From positions 5,642,001 through 5,706,000 of the forward strand of contig NZ_CP072203.1 in the NCBI RefSeq assembly GCF_017654315.1: a stretch of 64,000 nucleotides of DNA, given 5' to 3'. Source of the stretch: Gordonia polyisoprenivorans (GTDB lineage: Bacteria; Actinomycetota; Actinomycetes; Mycobacteriales; Mycobacteriaceae). How positions within the stretch are numbered: the stretch's first letter is position 1; each line of letters starts with the position of its first letter. Position numbers and translations under genes: made by a program. Below the pieces are notes generated by a model. The model did not search any database and was not told the origin of the DNA. It saw only the letters and a list, made by a program, of their open reading frames with translations. Below, piece by piece: positions 18,119 through 26,801 of this stretch.

Positions 18119-19012
18119 TCAGGACATCAGGTCGCGAGCCGAGAACGTCCGACGCGGGTCGCGATCGGCGAAGTAGCTGCTCAGCGTCTTGGCGAGATCC
18201 CCGTCGTCCCATGCATCCCCCTCCGCGGTGAAGACCTCATCCACGGTGGGCGCGGCCATCACCATGACTCGGGGACCGTACACGAGGAATACCTGCCCCG
18301 TGACCGAATCGGCGTCCGGGCCGGCGAGGTAGGTGACGAGTCGGACGACGTGTTCGGGCGAGAGCGGATCGACGCCCTCGCCGGGCGCCTCACCGAAGAC
18401 CCCGGCGGTCATCGCCGTGCGAGCCCGCGGGCAGATCGCATTGGCGCGAACCCCGTAGCGGCCCAACGCTCTTGATGCCGACAGTGTCAGCGCGGTGATG
18501 CCGGCCTTGGCCGCGCCGTAGTTCGCCTGGCCCTCGGGGCCGAGTAATCCGGCCTCGCTGGAGGTGTTGACGATGCGCCCATAGACGGGACCGCCGGCGG
18601 CCTTGGATTCGGCTCGCCAATGGGCGGCCGCGTTGCGGGTGAGCAGGAAATGGCCGCGCAGGTGAACCCGGATGACCAGATCCCAGTCGTCATCGGTGAG
18701 ATTGAAGAGCATCTTGTCGCGAACGACCCCGGCATTGTTCACCACGATGTGCAGTCCGCCGAGCTCGGCGGTTGCTGTGCGCATGATCTCGGCGGCGGTG
18801 GCCGAGTCCGAGATGTCACCGGGTACCGGTACCGCGGTTGCGCCGGACGCGGCGATCTCGTCGATCACGTCGCTCGCGTCGAGTGCGTTCGCAAGGTCAT
18901 TGACGATGACCGTCGCACCTTGTGCGGCGAGCCCGAGTGCCTCGGCCCGACCCAACCCGGCACCCGCGCCGGTGACCACCGCAACGCGCCCCTCCAACGA
19001 TCCAGCAGTCAC
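18119..19012 (-). CDS. hsd4A: Hsd4A, SDR-family steroid/beta-hydroxyacyl-CoA dehydrogenase
   Basis: 297 residues. It is a short-chain dehydrogenase with Rossmann motif TGAGAGLG (about 14-21), NNAG, the catalytic Ser in NTSSEAGL and YGAAK (Tyr/Lys), plus a ~45-residue C-terminal extension. The order yrbE4A-hsd4A-fdxD-fadE26 matches Rv3501c-Rv3504. Hsd4A homologues are reported to act on C22 side-chain 3-hydroxyacyl-CoAs and as 17-beta-hydroxysteroid dehydrogenases. GTG at 19012 has GGAGG eight bases upstream; TTG at 19018 would be too close. A KstR box lies 39 bp upstream. Confidence 0.88.
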   Translation of the reverse strand: MTAGSLEGRVAVVTGAGAGLGRAEALGLAAQGATVIVNDLANALDASDVIDEIAASGATAVPVPGDISDSATAAEIMRTATAELGGLHIVVNNAGVVRDKMLFNLTDDDWDLVIRVHLRGHFLLTRNAAAHWRAESKAAGGPVYGRIVNTSSEAGLLGPEGQANYGAAKAGITALTLSASRALGRYGVRANAICPRARTAMTAGVFGEAPGEGVDPLSPEHVVRLVTYLAGPDADSVTGQVFLVYGPRVMVMAAPTVDEVFTAEGDAWDDGDLAKTLSSYFADRDPRRTFSARDLMS

Positions 19013-19050
19013 TGCCAACCCCTCCAGCCGAACGCGGTGTGAACGAAAAC

Positions 19051-19064
19051 TAGAACCTGTTCTA
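19051..19064. promoter_or_regulatory. KstR-type operator for hsd4A-mce4
   Basis: TAGAACCTGTTCTA is a near-perfect palindrome fitting the KstR consensus. It lies 39 bp upstream of the hsd4A GTG. It is the only convincing KstR box upstream of the whole mce4 run, so it probably controls uptake as well. Confidence 0.87.
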
Positions 19065-19111
19065 ACACGCTAGCCGGTCGGGGTGACGCGCCGGGGCGGT
19101 TTCGGCGAAAT

Positions 19112-19303
19112 TCACTCCTCGATCGACAGCGCCGACTTGGGGCAGTTGGCGACGACCTGACGCAGCTCCTCTTCACGGCCCTCGGGTACCTCGTCTTTCA
19201 GAATGACCAGGTAGTCGTCGTCATCGAGATCAAAGATGTCGGGCGCCATCCCGACACAGATCGCGTTCGATTCGCACAGGTCGAAATCTGCCTTGATATG
19301 CAT
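19112..19303 (-). CDS. fdxD: Small [3Fe-4S]-type ferredoxin (FdxD-like)
   Basis: 63 residues. The cluster ligands seen are CESNAIC and the C-terminal CP (ANCPKSAL). The CxxHxxC-type pattern has Asn in the middle instead of Cys, as in mycobacterial FdxD and other P450-partner [3Fe-4S] ferredoxins. The acidic surface (DIFDLDDDDYLV) is typical of redox partners. ATG 19303 has AGGAGG eight bases upstream; the longer frame runs through the promoter. It could pass electrons to CYP125 or to the acyl-CoA dehydrogenases beside it. It shares a KstR-boxed divergent promoter with fadE26. Confidence 0.9.
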   Translation of the reverse strand: MHIKADFDLCESNAICVGMAPDIFDLDDDDYLVILKDEVPEGREEELRQVVANCPKSALSIEE

Positions 19304-19356
19304 CGACTCGCTCCTCCTCAGCGTGCCCGCTGGTTGACGGGCTGTGCCAAACAGGT

Positions 19357-19370
19357 TAGAACGTGTTTCA
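19357..19370. promoter_or_regulatory. KstR-type operator between fdxD and fadE26
   Basis: TAGAACGTGTTTCA matches the KstR consensus with an imperfect right half. It lies 54 bp from the fdxD start and 47 bp from the fadE26 start, so it can serve both directions. Confidence 0.85.
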
Positions 19371-19416
19371 GATATTGGCGAGTCCCCCACCGATCGATCC
19401 ACGACGGAGTCCACCC

Positions 19417-20634
19417 ATGCGCATTGCCTACACCGACGAGCAATCGGCGCTGCGGCGCGAGTTGCGGGCCTACTTCACCGAACTGATGACCGAGGACCGG
19501 CGGGCTGCACTCACCGGCGGTGACGGTGAACTCGGCGAGGGCGACGCCTACCGCGACGTGGTACGCCAGATGGGAGCCGACGGCTGGCTGGCACTGGGGT
19601 GGCCGACCGAGTTCGGCGGCCAGAACCGCTCGATGATGGATCAACTGATCTTCACCGACGAGGCAGCGATCGCCGGGGCGCCGGTGCCCTTCTTGACGAT
19701 CAACTCGGTGGCACCGACGATCATGCACTACGGCACCGACGAGCAGAAGGCATTCTTCCTGCCGCGCATCGCCGCGGGCGAATTGCATTTCTCCATCGGC
19801 TATTCTGAGCCCGGCGCCGGCACCGACCTCGCCGGGCTGCGGACCACCGCAGTGCGCGACGGTGACGACTACGTCATCAACGGGCAGAAGATGTGGACGT
19901 CGTTGATCGCCTACGCCGACTACATCTGGCTCGCGTGTCGCACCGACCCGGCGACGCTCACCGACGAGGGGCGAGCCCGTGGACTCAAACGCCACCACGG
20001 CATCTCGGTGCTGATCGTGCCCGCCGACGCCGATGGGTTCTCCTACACCCCTGTGCACACCATGGCCGGTGTCGACACCAGCGCCACCTACTACTCCGAC
20101 GTCCGGGTGCCGGTGAGTTCGCGGGTCGGCGAGGAGGGCCGGGGCTGGTCGCTGGTCACCAATCAGCTCAACAACGAACGGGTGGCACTGTGCAGCGCTG
20201 CCCCGATACAGACCGCGCTGCGGGAAACGCTGGCCTGGGCGCAGCAGACGAAAACCGGTGACGGACAGCGCCTCGTCGACACCGAGTGGGTTCGTCAGAA
20301 CCTGGCGCGGGTGCACGCCAAGGTCGAGTTACTCAAGCTGCTCAACTGGAAGATCGCCTCGGCGGCCAGCTCCGGTGGCGCACCGAGCCCCGCCGACGCC
20401 TCGGCCACCAAGGTCTTCGGTACCGAATTCGCCACCGAGGCCTACCGATTGCTGATGGAGGTCGTCGGTCCGGCCGCAACCATTCGGGCGGGCAGTCCGC
20501 GAGCACACCTGCTGGGGCGCCTCGAACGGTTCCAGCGCACCTCGCTGATCCTCACCTTCGGTGGCGGTACCAACGAGGTCCAGCGCGACATCATCGCGAT
20601 GACCGCCCTCGGCCTGCCCCATCAGCGACGCTGA
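19417..20634 (+). CDS. fadE26: Acyl-CoA dehydrogenase FadE26 (ChsE4 subunit)
   Basis: 405 residues, ACAD fold with the usual N-terminal helical, middle beta (YSEPGAGTDLAGL, FAD binding) and C-terminal helical domains ending GGGTNEVQRDIIAM. With FadE27 it forms the M. tuberculosis ChsE4-ChsE5 alpha2beta2 dehydrogenase, which introduces the first double bond in the C26 cholesterol side chain. FadE26 is the subunit that carries the base; NNERV is the region where I would look for it. ATG 19417 is preceded by GGAG. It forms an operon with fadE27 and fadD17. Confidence 0.9.
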   Translation: MRIAYTDEQSALRRELRAYFTELMTEDRRAALTGGDGELGEGDAYRDVVRQMGADGWLALGWPTEFGGQNRSMMDQLIFTDEAAIAGAPVPFLTINSVAPTIMHYGTDEQKAFFLPRIAAGELHFSIGYSEPGAGTDLAGLRTTAVRDGDDYVINGQKMWTSLIAYADYIWLACRTDPATLTDEGRARGLKRHHGISVLIVPADADGFSYTPVHTMAGVDTSATYYSDVRVPVSSRVGEEGRGWSLVTNQLNNERVALCSAAPIQTALRETLAWAQQTKTGDGQRLVDTEWVRQNLARVHAKVELLKLLNWKIASAASSGGAPSPADASATKVFGTEFATEAYRLLMEVVGPAATIRAGSPRAHLLGRLERFQRTSLILTFGGGTNEVQRDIIAMTALGLPHQRR

Positions 20635-20669
20635 TCGCCGCCCACCCACACCGACGCGAGAGCAGCACA

Positions 20670-21818
20670 ATGGATTTCACACTCCCCGAAGTGACCGAAG
20701 ACCTGCGCGGGCTCGCCCGTGACATCACCGAGAAGGTGAGCACCGACGACCGCGTGGCGCGGCTCGAGGCCGACGACGCCGCGCTCGACGATGTGCTGTG
20801 GCGCGAACTCGGTGCGGCCGGACTCCACGGCCTCGAGGTGGGGACGGAGGTCGCGGGCGACGCCGGTGCCGGCCAGTCGATTCTCGAATCGATCACCGTC
20901 GCCGAGCAATTGGGCCGCGGGCTCGCCCGGGTGCCGTACGGACTGCACGCCATCGCTGCACTTCCCGCGATCGCCACGCACGGTTCGGCAGCGCTTCGGG
21001 GGCGTCTCGTCGGCGATGCCGCGACCGGCACGGCCGTGCTCACCGTCGCCCTCGAAGAGGACCTCGGAACCGGCTCCGATCAACCGCAGACCCTGCTGAG
21101 TCGCACCGAACACGGCTGGGCCTTGACCGGATCCAAGGTCAATGTCGCCTTTGCCGGCGCCGCCACGGCGATCGTGGTCAACGCGATGTCGCCGGACGGG
21201 GTTCGCGCGGTGGTCGTCGACGCCGACGCCGCGGGGATCGGACTCACCCCCACTCCGGCCACCGCGAAGACGCCGACCTTCGTCGTGGATTTCGACGGCG
21301 TGGCCGTCGACGACGACGACGTGTTGGATGGTGGCGCGGACACCGTCGCCGACATCGTTGACCGCGCAACCCTGGCGGTGTGTGCCGATCAATCCGGAAC
21401 TCTCTCCCGTGCACTGGAACTCACCGCCGCCTATGCCGTCGAGCGGGAGCAGTTCGGTAAGCCGATCGGAACGTTCCAGGCGGTCGCCCAGCGACTCGCC
21501 GACGGCTACATCGACACCCAGGGACTGTCGCTGACCACGCTCGCCGCGGCGTGGCAGTTCACCCGGATCGCCGACGCCGACGAGGACAACGACGACGGTG
21601 GACTGCACGTCGCGGTGCAGACCGCCAAGTTCTGGGCATGCGACGCCGGACATCGGGTGGCGCACACCGCGGTCCACGTTCATGGTGGCGTCGGCCTGGA
21701 CACCACTCACCCGGTGCACCGGTATTTCCTGCGCGCCAAGCAGAACGAGTACACCCTCGGTTCCGCACCGATCACACTCGCCGCCATCGGGGACGCGTTG
21801 GCAGGGGCACCGGCGTGA
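20670..21818 (+). CDS. fadE27: Acyl-CoA dehydrogenase FadE27 (ChsE5 subunit)
   Basis: A 382-residue ACAD-like protein and partner of FadE26. It is more divergent: the FAD-binding middle domain is reduced and the C-terminal region contains HVHGGVGLDTTHPVHRY. In ChsE4-ChsE5 the second subunit lacks the catalytic base but completes the FAD site, which fits what is seen here. It starts 35 bp after fadE26 at ATG 20670. The much longer open frame upstream is out of frame with fadE26 and not coding. Confidence 0.88.
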   Translation: MDFTLPEVTEDLRGLARDITEKVSTDDRVARLEADDAALDDVLWRELGAAGLHGLEVGTEVAGDAGAGQSILESITVAEQLGRGLARVPYGLHAIAALPAIATHGSAALRGRLVGDAATGTAVLTVALEEDLGTGSDQPQTLLSRTEHGWALTGSKVNVAFAGAATAIVVNAMSPDGVRAVVVDADAAGIGLTPTPATAKTPTFVVDFDGVAVDDDDVLDGGADTVADIVDRATLAVCADQSGTLSRALELTAAYAVEREQFGKPIGTFQAVAQRLADGYIDTQGLSLTTLAAAWQFTRIADADEDNDDGGLHVAVQTAKFWACDAGHRVAHTAVHVHGGVGLDTTHPVHRYFLRAKQNEYTLGSAPITLAAIGDALAGAPA

Positions 21819-21834
21819 TGACCGAACCAGGCCG

Positions 21835-23370
21835 ATGACCGAGCCGTCGGCCGCGGTCGCCCTCGGGTCGTCGACCGCGACGATCACCTCACTGTTGCTC
21901 GCGCTGACCGATGTCGACGACCGTGGCATCGAGCACGAGGGCGGCTTCGTCTCGTATGCGGAGCATCTGCTGCGATCATCGGGCTGCGCGCGGCGCCTGC
22001 GCGATCAGCTGGGCGACACCACGACTCCCCATGTCGGGGTACTGCTGGACAACATCGTCGACTTCAGCATCCTGGTGGCCGCCGCCGCGCTCGACGGCCT
22101 GGTGATCGTCGGCCTCAACACCACCCGGCGCGGTGCCGCGCTGGCCGCCGACATCGCCCGCGCCGACTGTCGGTTCGTGCTCGTCGACGACCACACCGCA
22201 CCGTTGTTGGCCGACGTTGCGCTCGATGTCCCGGTGCATCGGGTGAGCCGCTACACCGAGCCCGAATCGGCCGCGGCGCTCATGATTCCCCGAGAGGCGT
22301 CCCCGGACGAGCTGCTGATGCTGATCTTCACCTCGGGCACCACCGGCGACCCGAAGGCCGTGCGGTGCACCCAACGCACCTTCGCCGCGGCCGGGGTGAT
22401 GCTCGCCGAGCGGTTCGGGATCGGCCCCGACGACGTCGTCGGACTGTCGATGCCGATGTTCCACTCCAATGCGATGATCGCCGGATGGTCGGTGGCGCTG
22501 GCCGGCGGTGCGTCGATGGTGTTGCGCCGCAAGTTCTCCGCGAGTGGATTCGTCGCCGACGTGCGACGTCACGGAGTCACCTACGCCAACTATGTCGGTA
22601 AGCCGCTCAACTACATCCTCGCCACCCCGGAGTCGCCCGATGACGCGTCGTCGAGTCTGCGCATCATGTACGGCAACGAGGCGTCGGCGACCGATCGGGA
22701 ACGCTTCGCCGCGCGTTTCGGCTGCCACGTGATCGACGGCTTCGGTTCCACCGAGGGCGGTGTTGCGATCACCCGCACCCCCGACACTCCCCCGGATGCG
22801 CTGGGCCCCATGCGCCCTCCGGTCGCGGTGGTCAGCCCGGATTCTGGTGCGCCGACGCGCATCGGAGAGATCGGGGAGATCGTGAACACCTCCGGGCCAG
22901 GCCTGTTCAGCGGCTACTACAACGACCCGGACGCGACCGCCGAGCGGATGCGCGGCGGCGTCTACCACACCGGCGACCTGGCCTGGGTCGACGACGCCGG
23001 CTACCTCCATTTCGCCGGGCGCCTCGGCGACTGGATGCGCGTCGACGGCGAGAACCTGGGAACCGGACCGATCGAGCGAATTCTGCTGCGCCATCGAAGC
23101 ATCCGCCAGGCCGCCGTCTTCGGTGTCCCCGTCGAGATCGGCGATGAGATCGAGGCCGTGCTGGTCACCGACGGCGATCTCGGCCCCGTTGAGTTCACCG
23201 ATTTCCTCTCCGCACAAAGCGATCTCGGGCCGAAGCAGTGGCCGCACCGGATTCGCGTCGTCGATGCCCTACCGGAGACTGCCACCTTCAAAACCCTGAA
23301 GCGCCGGCTGCGGGAATCCACCGAGCCGCCGACCTGGGTCCGCATCAACGGCCGCTACCAGCGGCCCTGA
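21835..23370 (+). CDS. fadD17: Acyl-CoA synthetase FadD17 (steroid side chain)
   Basis: A 511-residue ANL-superfamily ligase that makes an acyl-adenylate and then the CoA thioester. The AMP-binding P-loop LIFTSGTTGDPKA and the hinge VYHTGDLAWVDDAG are present, with a C-terminal Lys in ETATFKTLKRRL in the usual place. M. tuberculosis FadD17 (Rv3506), at the same position after fadE27, activates steroids with shortened side chains. The gene ATG is 21835. A copy of its first bases at 21818 reads only MTEPGR then stops, so it is not the start. Confidence 0.9.
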   Translation: MTEPSAAVALGSSTATITSLLLALTDVDDRGIEHEGGFVSYAEHLLRSSGCARRLRDQLGDTTTPHVGVLLDNIVDFSILVAAAALDGLVIVGLNTTRRGAALAADIARADCRFVLVDDHTAPLLADVALDVPVHRVSRYTEPESAAALMIPREASPDELLMLIFTSGTTGDPKAVRCTQRTFAAAGVMLAERFGIGPDDVVGLSMPMFHSNAMIAGWSVALAGGASMVLRRKFSASGFVADVRRHGVTYANYVGKPLNYILATPESPDDASSSLRIMYGNEASATDRERFAARFGCHVIDGFGSTEGGVAITRTPDTPPDALGPMRPPVAVVSPDSGAPTRIGEIGEIVNTSGPGLFSGYYNDPDATAERMRGGVYHTGDLAWVDDAGYLHFAGRLGDWMRVDGENLGTGPIERILLRHRSIRQAAVFGVPVEIGDEIEAVLVTDGDLGPVEFTDFLSAQSDLGPKQWPHRIRVVDALPETATFKTLKRRLRESTEPPTWVRINGRYQRP

Positions 23371-23420
23371 GGCCCGAGAGGGTCAAGGTGAACGCCCCCC
23401 AGCCGCCGGACCTTCCCCCC

Positions 23421-23870
23421 GATGGTCGAGGTGCGAGCCGCGTGCGGCGAGCCTCGAGACCCGGCGAGACACCCAGCCTCCCAACCACATCCATCCGCCC
23501 GGAGCCCTGAACGCGCACCGAATTCGTAGACTCCGCCTTTGCACGAGCCGCGCCTGAGCGCCGACACCGCGTACCGCGTTTCTCCGATGAACGAGCAAAC
23601 CCTCCTGATCGATGGTCGAGGTGCGAGCCGCGTGCGGCGAGCCTCGAGACCCAGCGAGACACCCAGCCTCCCAACCACATCCATCCGCCCGGAGCCCTGA
23701 ACGCGCACCGAATTCGTAGACTCCGCCTTGCACCAGCCGCGCCTGAGCGCCGACACCGCGTACCGCGTTTCTCCGATGAACGAGCAAACCCTCCTGATCG
23801 ATGGTCGAGGTGCGAGCCGCGTGCGGCGAGCCTCGAGGCCCGGCGAGACAACAAGCCCCCCAACCACATC
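23421..23870. repeat. Tandem direct repeat, 190-bp period, about 2.4 copies
   Basis: This fills most of the 667-bp gap between fadD17 and the HNH gene. Copies begin at 23421, 23611 and 23800, each opening GATGGTCGAGGTGCGAGCCG; the third diverges after about 70 bp. Copies 1 and 2 differ by only a few bases over ~190 bp. No protein-coding signal is evident: all reading frames give Arg/Ser-rich repeats. Confidence 0.9.
23424..23461. repeat. Palindromic REP-like element, copy 1
   Basis: A 38-bp unit starting GGTCGAGGTGCGAGCC and ending CCTCGAGACC. The ends are complementary (imperfect), so it can fold as a hairpin. The same unit recurs at 23614-23651, 23803-23840 (one variant base) and 25592-25629. 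Confidence 0.8.
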
Positions 23871-23973
23871 GACAGCAAGACAAACGAAAGCCAACGCCCC
23901 CTACCACACCCCACCGACAAAGAATTGACGCCGAAACATGTTGTCCACAAGCAGAATTGATCGAGAATGCCCC

Positions 23974-24001
23974 TTGCATCGAACATATTTTCCCGTAGAC
24001 T
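23974..24001 (+). promoter_or_regulatory. Possible promoter of the HNH/DUF222 gene
   Basis: TTGCAT (23974-23979), a 16-bp spacer and TAGACT (23996-24001) resemble -35/-10 elements, 37 bp before the ATG. The surrounding bases are markedly AT-richer than the neighbours. Confidence 0.4.
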
Positions 24002-24037
24002 GGACCCATCACACCGATCAGCCACCGGGGAGGGACC

Positions 24038-25327
24038 ATGATCGACACCACCACAACTCTTGACATCAAAGATGTTGACGCCGAATCAGTCTTCGCCGCC
24101 ATCGTCACCCAACTCAGCGACCTGCAATGGAATCCCGACATGACCGGACCCCAAGCCTTCGGCGCCATGAAACAAGTCCTCCTGCTCCGCAATCTGGTCG
24201 ATCACCACGCCACCACCCTCACCGGCGAAATGGACCGGTTAGGGGTGGCCGACCAAAAAACCACCCGACTTCGAGAACTGTTGATCAGCATGGGCTTCGC
24301 ACCTGCCGTCGCAGGTCGGTATGTGCGGATGGCCGGCACCACCGATATCGATCTGTTGTTGGCGCATGCCGCGGACGGGTCCATCTCCTCCGAACACACC
24401 GACGCCATCGTCCGCGGACTGGCCCACATCGACACCCGCTCCCCCGAACCCCTCGACACCGTCCAACGGTGCGAATACCTGCAGAAACTGCTGTCCCACT
24501 ATTTCGCCGGCTTCACCCCCGCCGAGATCAACATCTACGCACGGCAGTTGGGTAACGAGTTGGCGGCCGAAACACCCGGCGGGTTACCGGCCGCCGAGGA
24601 CAAGAACATCAACTCCTACACCGAGCGCATCACCGACGACGGACGGCTGGAAATCTCGGCGAACCTCGACATCATCGCCGGCGAAAAGACCCGCACTCTG
24701 ATGGAAACCTTGTCCAAACCGAAGCCCCAACCCGATGGGTCCCCCGATCCCCGGACACCCGAGCAGATCTGTGCCGCCGCGTTCGAAACGATCGTCGAAC
24801 TCGCGGCACAAGGATTGGCCGACACCACCTTCTCGACCACACCGACCAACGGACTGTTGTGGACCTGGTCAGCCGACAACCCGGCGTTCGGCGGGGACTT
24901 GCAGAACATGGGAGCCATCACCGAATCCACCGCCAAACTGTTGTCGTGCGACACCACCATCACCAAGATCATGCTCGACCCCCACGGTGTACCGCTCAGT
25001 GTTGGCGAAGCAAAACGCTTCTTCACCCCCGGCCAACGGAAAGCGTTGTTGGTGAGGGATCGCGGATGCATCAAATGCGGTGCACACGCCGGACGCTGCC
25101 AAGGACACCACCTCGTCCACTGGAGCAAAGGCGGTCCCACCGACCTGGACAACGGATGCCTCCTGTGCACCAGCTGTCATGACGATGTCCACCACCACGG
25201 CTGGGACATCATCATGGGCTTCGACCGACACCCCTGGCTGATCCCACCCGCCAGCATCGACCCGCAACGACGACCAGTGCCGTCGTATCACCGACGCACT
25301 ATGCGACTCGACGACGCCGCAGCCTGA
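24038..25327 (+). CDS. HNH endonuclease of the DUF222 / 13E12 repeat family
   Basis: 429 residues. The N-terminal two-thirds is a DUF222-type helical domain. The C-terminus is an HNH domain: CIKCG, then GHHLVHWSKGGPTDLDNG and a second Cys pair CTSCHDDVHHHGW, giving the zinc pairs and the His-Asn-His motif. This is the 13E12 REP family, present in many copies in actinobacterial genomes; its biological role is unproven. A GGGAGG ribosome binding site precedes ATG 24038. The gene interrupts the sterol cluster and is flanked on both sides by the same 38-bp palindromic repeat, suggesting acquisition or mobility. Confidence 0.88.
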   Translation: MIDTTTTLDIKDVDAESVFAAIVTQLSDLQWNPDMTGPQAFGAMKQVLLLRNLVDHHATTLTGEMDRLGVADQKTTRLRELLISMGFAPAVAGRYVRMAGTTDIDLLLAHAADGSISSEHTDAIVRGLAHIDTRSPEPLDTVQRCEYLQKLLSHYFAGFTPAEINIYARQLGNELAAETPGGLPAAEDKNINSYTERITDDGRLEISANLDIIAGEKTRTLMETLSKPKPQPDGSPDPRTPEQICAAAFETIVELAAQGLADTTFSTTPTNGLLWTWSADNPAFGGDLQNMGAITESTAKLLSCDTTITKIMLDPHGVPLSVGEAKRFFTPGQRKALLVRDRGCIKCGAHAGRCQGHHLVHWSKGGPTDLDNGCLLCTSCHDDVHHHGWDIIMGFDRHPWLIPPASIDPQRRPVPSYHRRTMRLDDAAA

Positions 25328-25413
25328 CCTACCCTGCCCCACTATCTGATTTCCCGCACCCGGCATCGCCGGGACCGCATCTGTTGTTTGAGAACTCCAT
25401 AGAGAAATCACCA

Positions 25414-25511
25414 CCCGATGGTCGAGGTGTCGTGCCCGTGGCCTGGAAACCCTTCGCCACAAGGGGTCTCGAGGCTCGTCGCTGGCGCTCCTCAGCACCT
25501 CGACCATCGGG
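25414..25511. repeat. Long inverted repeat (16-bp perfect arms) with inner REP-like unit
   Basis: CCCGATGGTCGAGGTG (25414-25429) is exactly complementary to CACCTCGACCATCGGG (25496-25511). The enclosed 66 bp contains GGTCTCGAGGCTCGTC, the reverse-orientation relative of the 38-bp repeat seen to the left. It belongs to the 334-bp non-coding gap 25328-25661, in which no gene is seen. Confidence 0.8.
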
Positions 25512-25591
25512 ATGGGACGGCCGTCGGTTGGGAAGCGCCAGCGGGTGTGAAAGGGCGGAGCATCCTTCAAGAGCATCGTCCTCCCCCCGCT

Positions 25592-25629
25592 GGTCGAGGT
25601 GCGAGCCGCGTGCGGCGAGCCTCGAGACC
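25592..25629. repeat. Palindromic REP-like element, copy 4
   Basis: This 38-bp unit is identical to the one at 23424-23461 and in the same orientation, on the other side of the HNH gene. Direct-orientation copies therefore bracket the 13E12-type gene. Confidence 0.8.
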
Positions 25630-25661
25630 ACCTGCACCAGAGCTGGATTCGTACCGAAGCG

Positions 25662-26801
25662 CTACCCCTCCAGCGTCTTCTGCATCCGGGCGGCGGACTC
25701 CTCGTATTCGGCGACCATGTCGGCGATCAGCTCGGCGACCGGGGTGATCGCGTTGAGACGTCCGACGATCTGACCGGCGGGCATCGCCACGACCCCGGGG
25801 TCGCTGGACGCGGAGATCCGGGCGTGCGCCTCGGAGACCAGGAGGTTCTGCAACGGCATCGGCAGCGGCTCCGGTGCGCCCTGGGCGTCCCACGCGTCGG
25901 TCCACTTGGTCTTGAGCAGTCGAGCGGGCTTGCCGGAATAGATGCGCCGGCGCACGGTGTCCCGCGAGCTCGCGTCGAGCAGCGCCTGCTGGACGGTCGA
26001 CGGCCCCTCCTGCCCCTCGGGCATCCCGAGTTTGTACTCGGCGGCGGTGAGCCAGTAGGTGCCCATCCAGACACCCTGCGCGCCAAGGGCGATCGCGGCC
26101 GCGATCTGCCGGCCGCTGCCGACACCGCCGGCCGCCAACACCGGCGCCCGGTCGCCGACGGCGTCGACGAGTTCGGGCCACAGGATCATCGACGTCACCT
26201 CGCCGGTGTGACCACCACCCTCGTATCCCTGGGCGATGACGATGTCGACCCCGGCATCGACATGGTGCAGCGCATGATCTTTCGCACCCGCCAGCGCAGC
26301 CACCGACACACCGTGATCATGGGAGGCGGCGATGACGTCGGCGGGGGGTGACCCGAGGGCGTTGGCGATGAGCTTGATCTGGCCGTACTTGTCGGCGTGG
26401 GTCATCGCGACGTCGACGTGCGAACGCGCCACCGAATGCAGCCATCCGAGCACTCCGGCGTTGACTCGGTCGCCGTCGGGCAGCGGCGGCACACCGAGGT
26501 CGTCGAGCGTGCGTTCCACGAATGCGCGATGCTCGGGCGGGATCATCGAGTCGAGGTCGGTATGGCTGCCTTCGGTCGGGATCTTGGCGGGCATGACGAT
26601 GTCGACGCCGAAGGGCTTGCCGTCGGTGTTCTCGTGCATCCACTCGAGGACCTCGTCGAGTTCCTCCGGATCGTTGAACCGCACGCACCCCAGGACGCCG
26701 AGGCCGCCGGCCCGACTGATCGCCGCGGCCACATGCTGGCTCGGTGTGAATCCGAAGATCGGGTAGTCGATCCCGAATCGTGTTGCCAGTTCCGTCTTCA
26801 T
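25662..26801 (-). CDS. Nitronate monooxygenase-like flavoprotein coupled to fadD19
   Basis: A 379-residue FMN-binding TIM-barrel of the nitronate monooxygenase / 2-nitropropane dioxygenase superfamily. Visible motifs are PIFGFTPSQHVAAAISRAGGLGVLG, IAQGYEGGGHTGEV and APVLAAGGVGSGRQIAAA. IpdC, at the other end of this window, belongs to the same superfamily and is a steroid-ring reductase. This gene may therefore also reduce a steroid-CoA intermediate; that is inference. Its ATG overlaps the fadD19 stop (ATGA), so it shares the KstR-boxed promoter. No equivalent follows fadD19 in M. tuberculosis as I recall. Confidence 0.82.
   Translation of the reverse strand: MKTELATRFGIDYPIFGFTPSQHVAAAISRAGGLGVLGCVRFNDPEELDEVLEWMHENTDGKPFGVDIVMPAKIPTEGSHTDLDSMIPPEHRAFVERTLDDLGVPPLPDGDRVNAGVLGWLHSVARSHVDVAMTHADKYGQIKLIANALGSPPADVIAASHDHGVSVAALAGAKDHALHHVDAGVDIVIAQGYEGGGHTGEVTSMILWPELVDAVGDRAPVLAAGGVGSGRQIAAAIALGAQGVWMGTYWLTAAEYKLGMPEGQEGPSTVQQALLDASSRDTVRRRIYSGKPARLLKTKWTDAWDAQGAPEPLPMPLQNLLVSEAHARISASSDPGVVAMPAGQIVGRLNAITPVAELIADMVAEYEESAARMQKTLEG

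Noticed and set aside
15592..18231. 879-residue plus-strand open frame opposite yrbE4AB and mce4A
   Set aside because: Its product is Arg/Asp/His/Gly-rich low complexity, the typical antisense shadow of GC-rich genes. The minus-strand genes have clear families and overlaps.
23421..23870. CRISPR array
   Set aside because: The repeat period is 190 bp with near-identical, not unique, intervening sequence, and no cas genes are nearby.
23933..23946. GAAACATGTTGTCC upstream of the HNH gene as a KstR box
   Set aside because: Only the AACATGTT core matches; the outer bases do not, and the gene has no sterol link.
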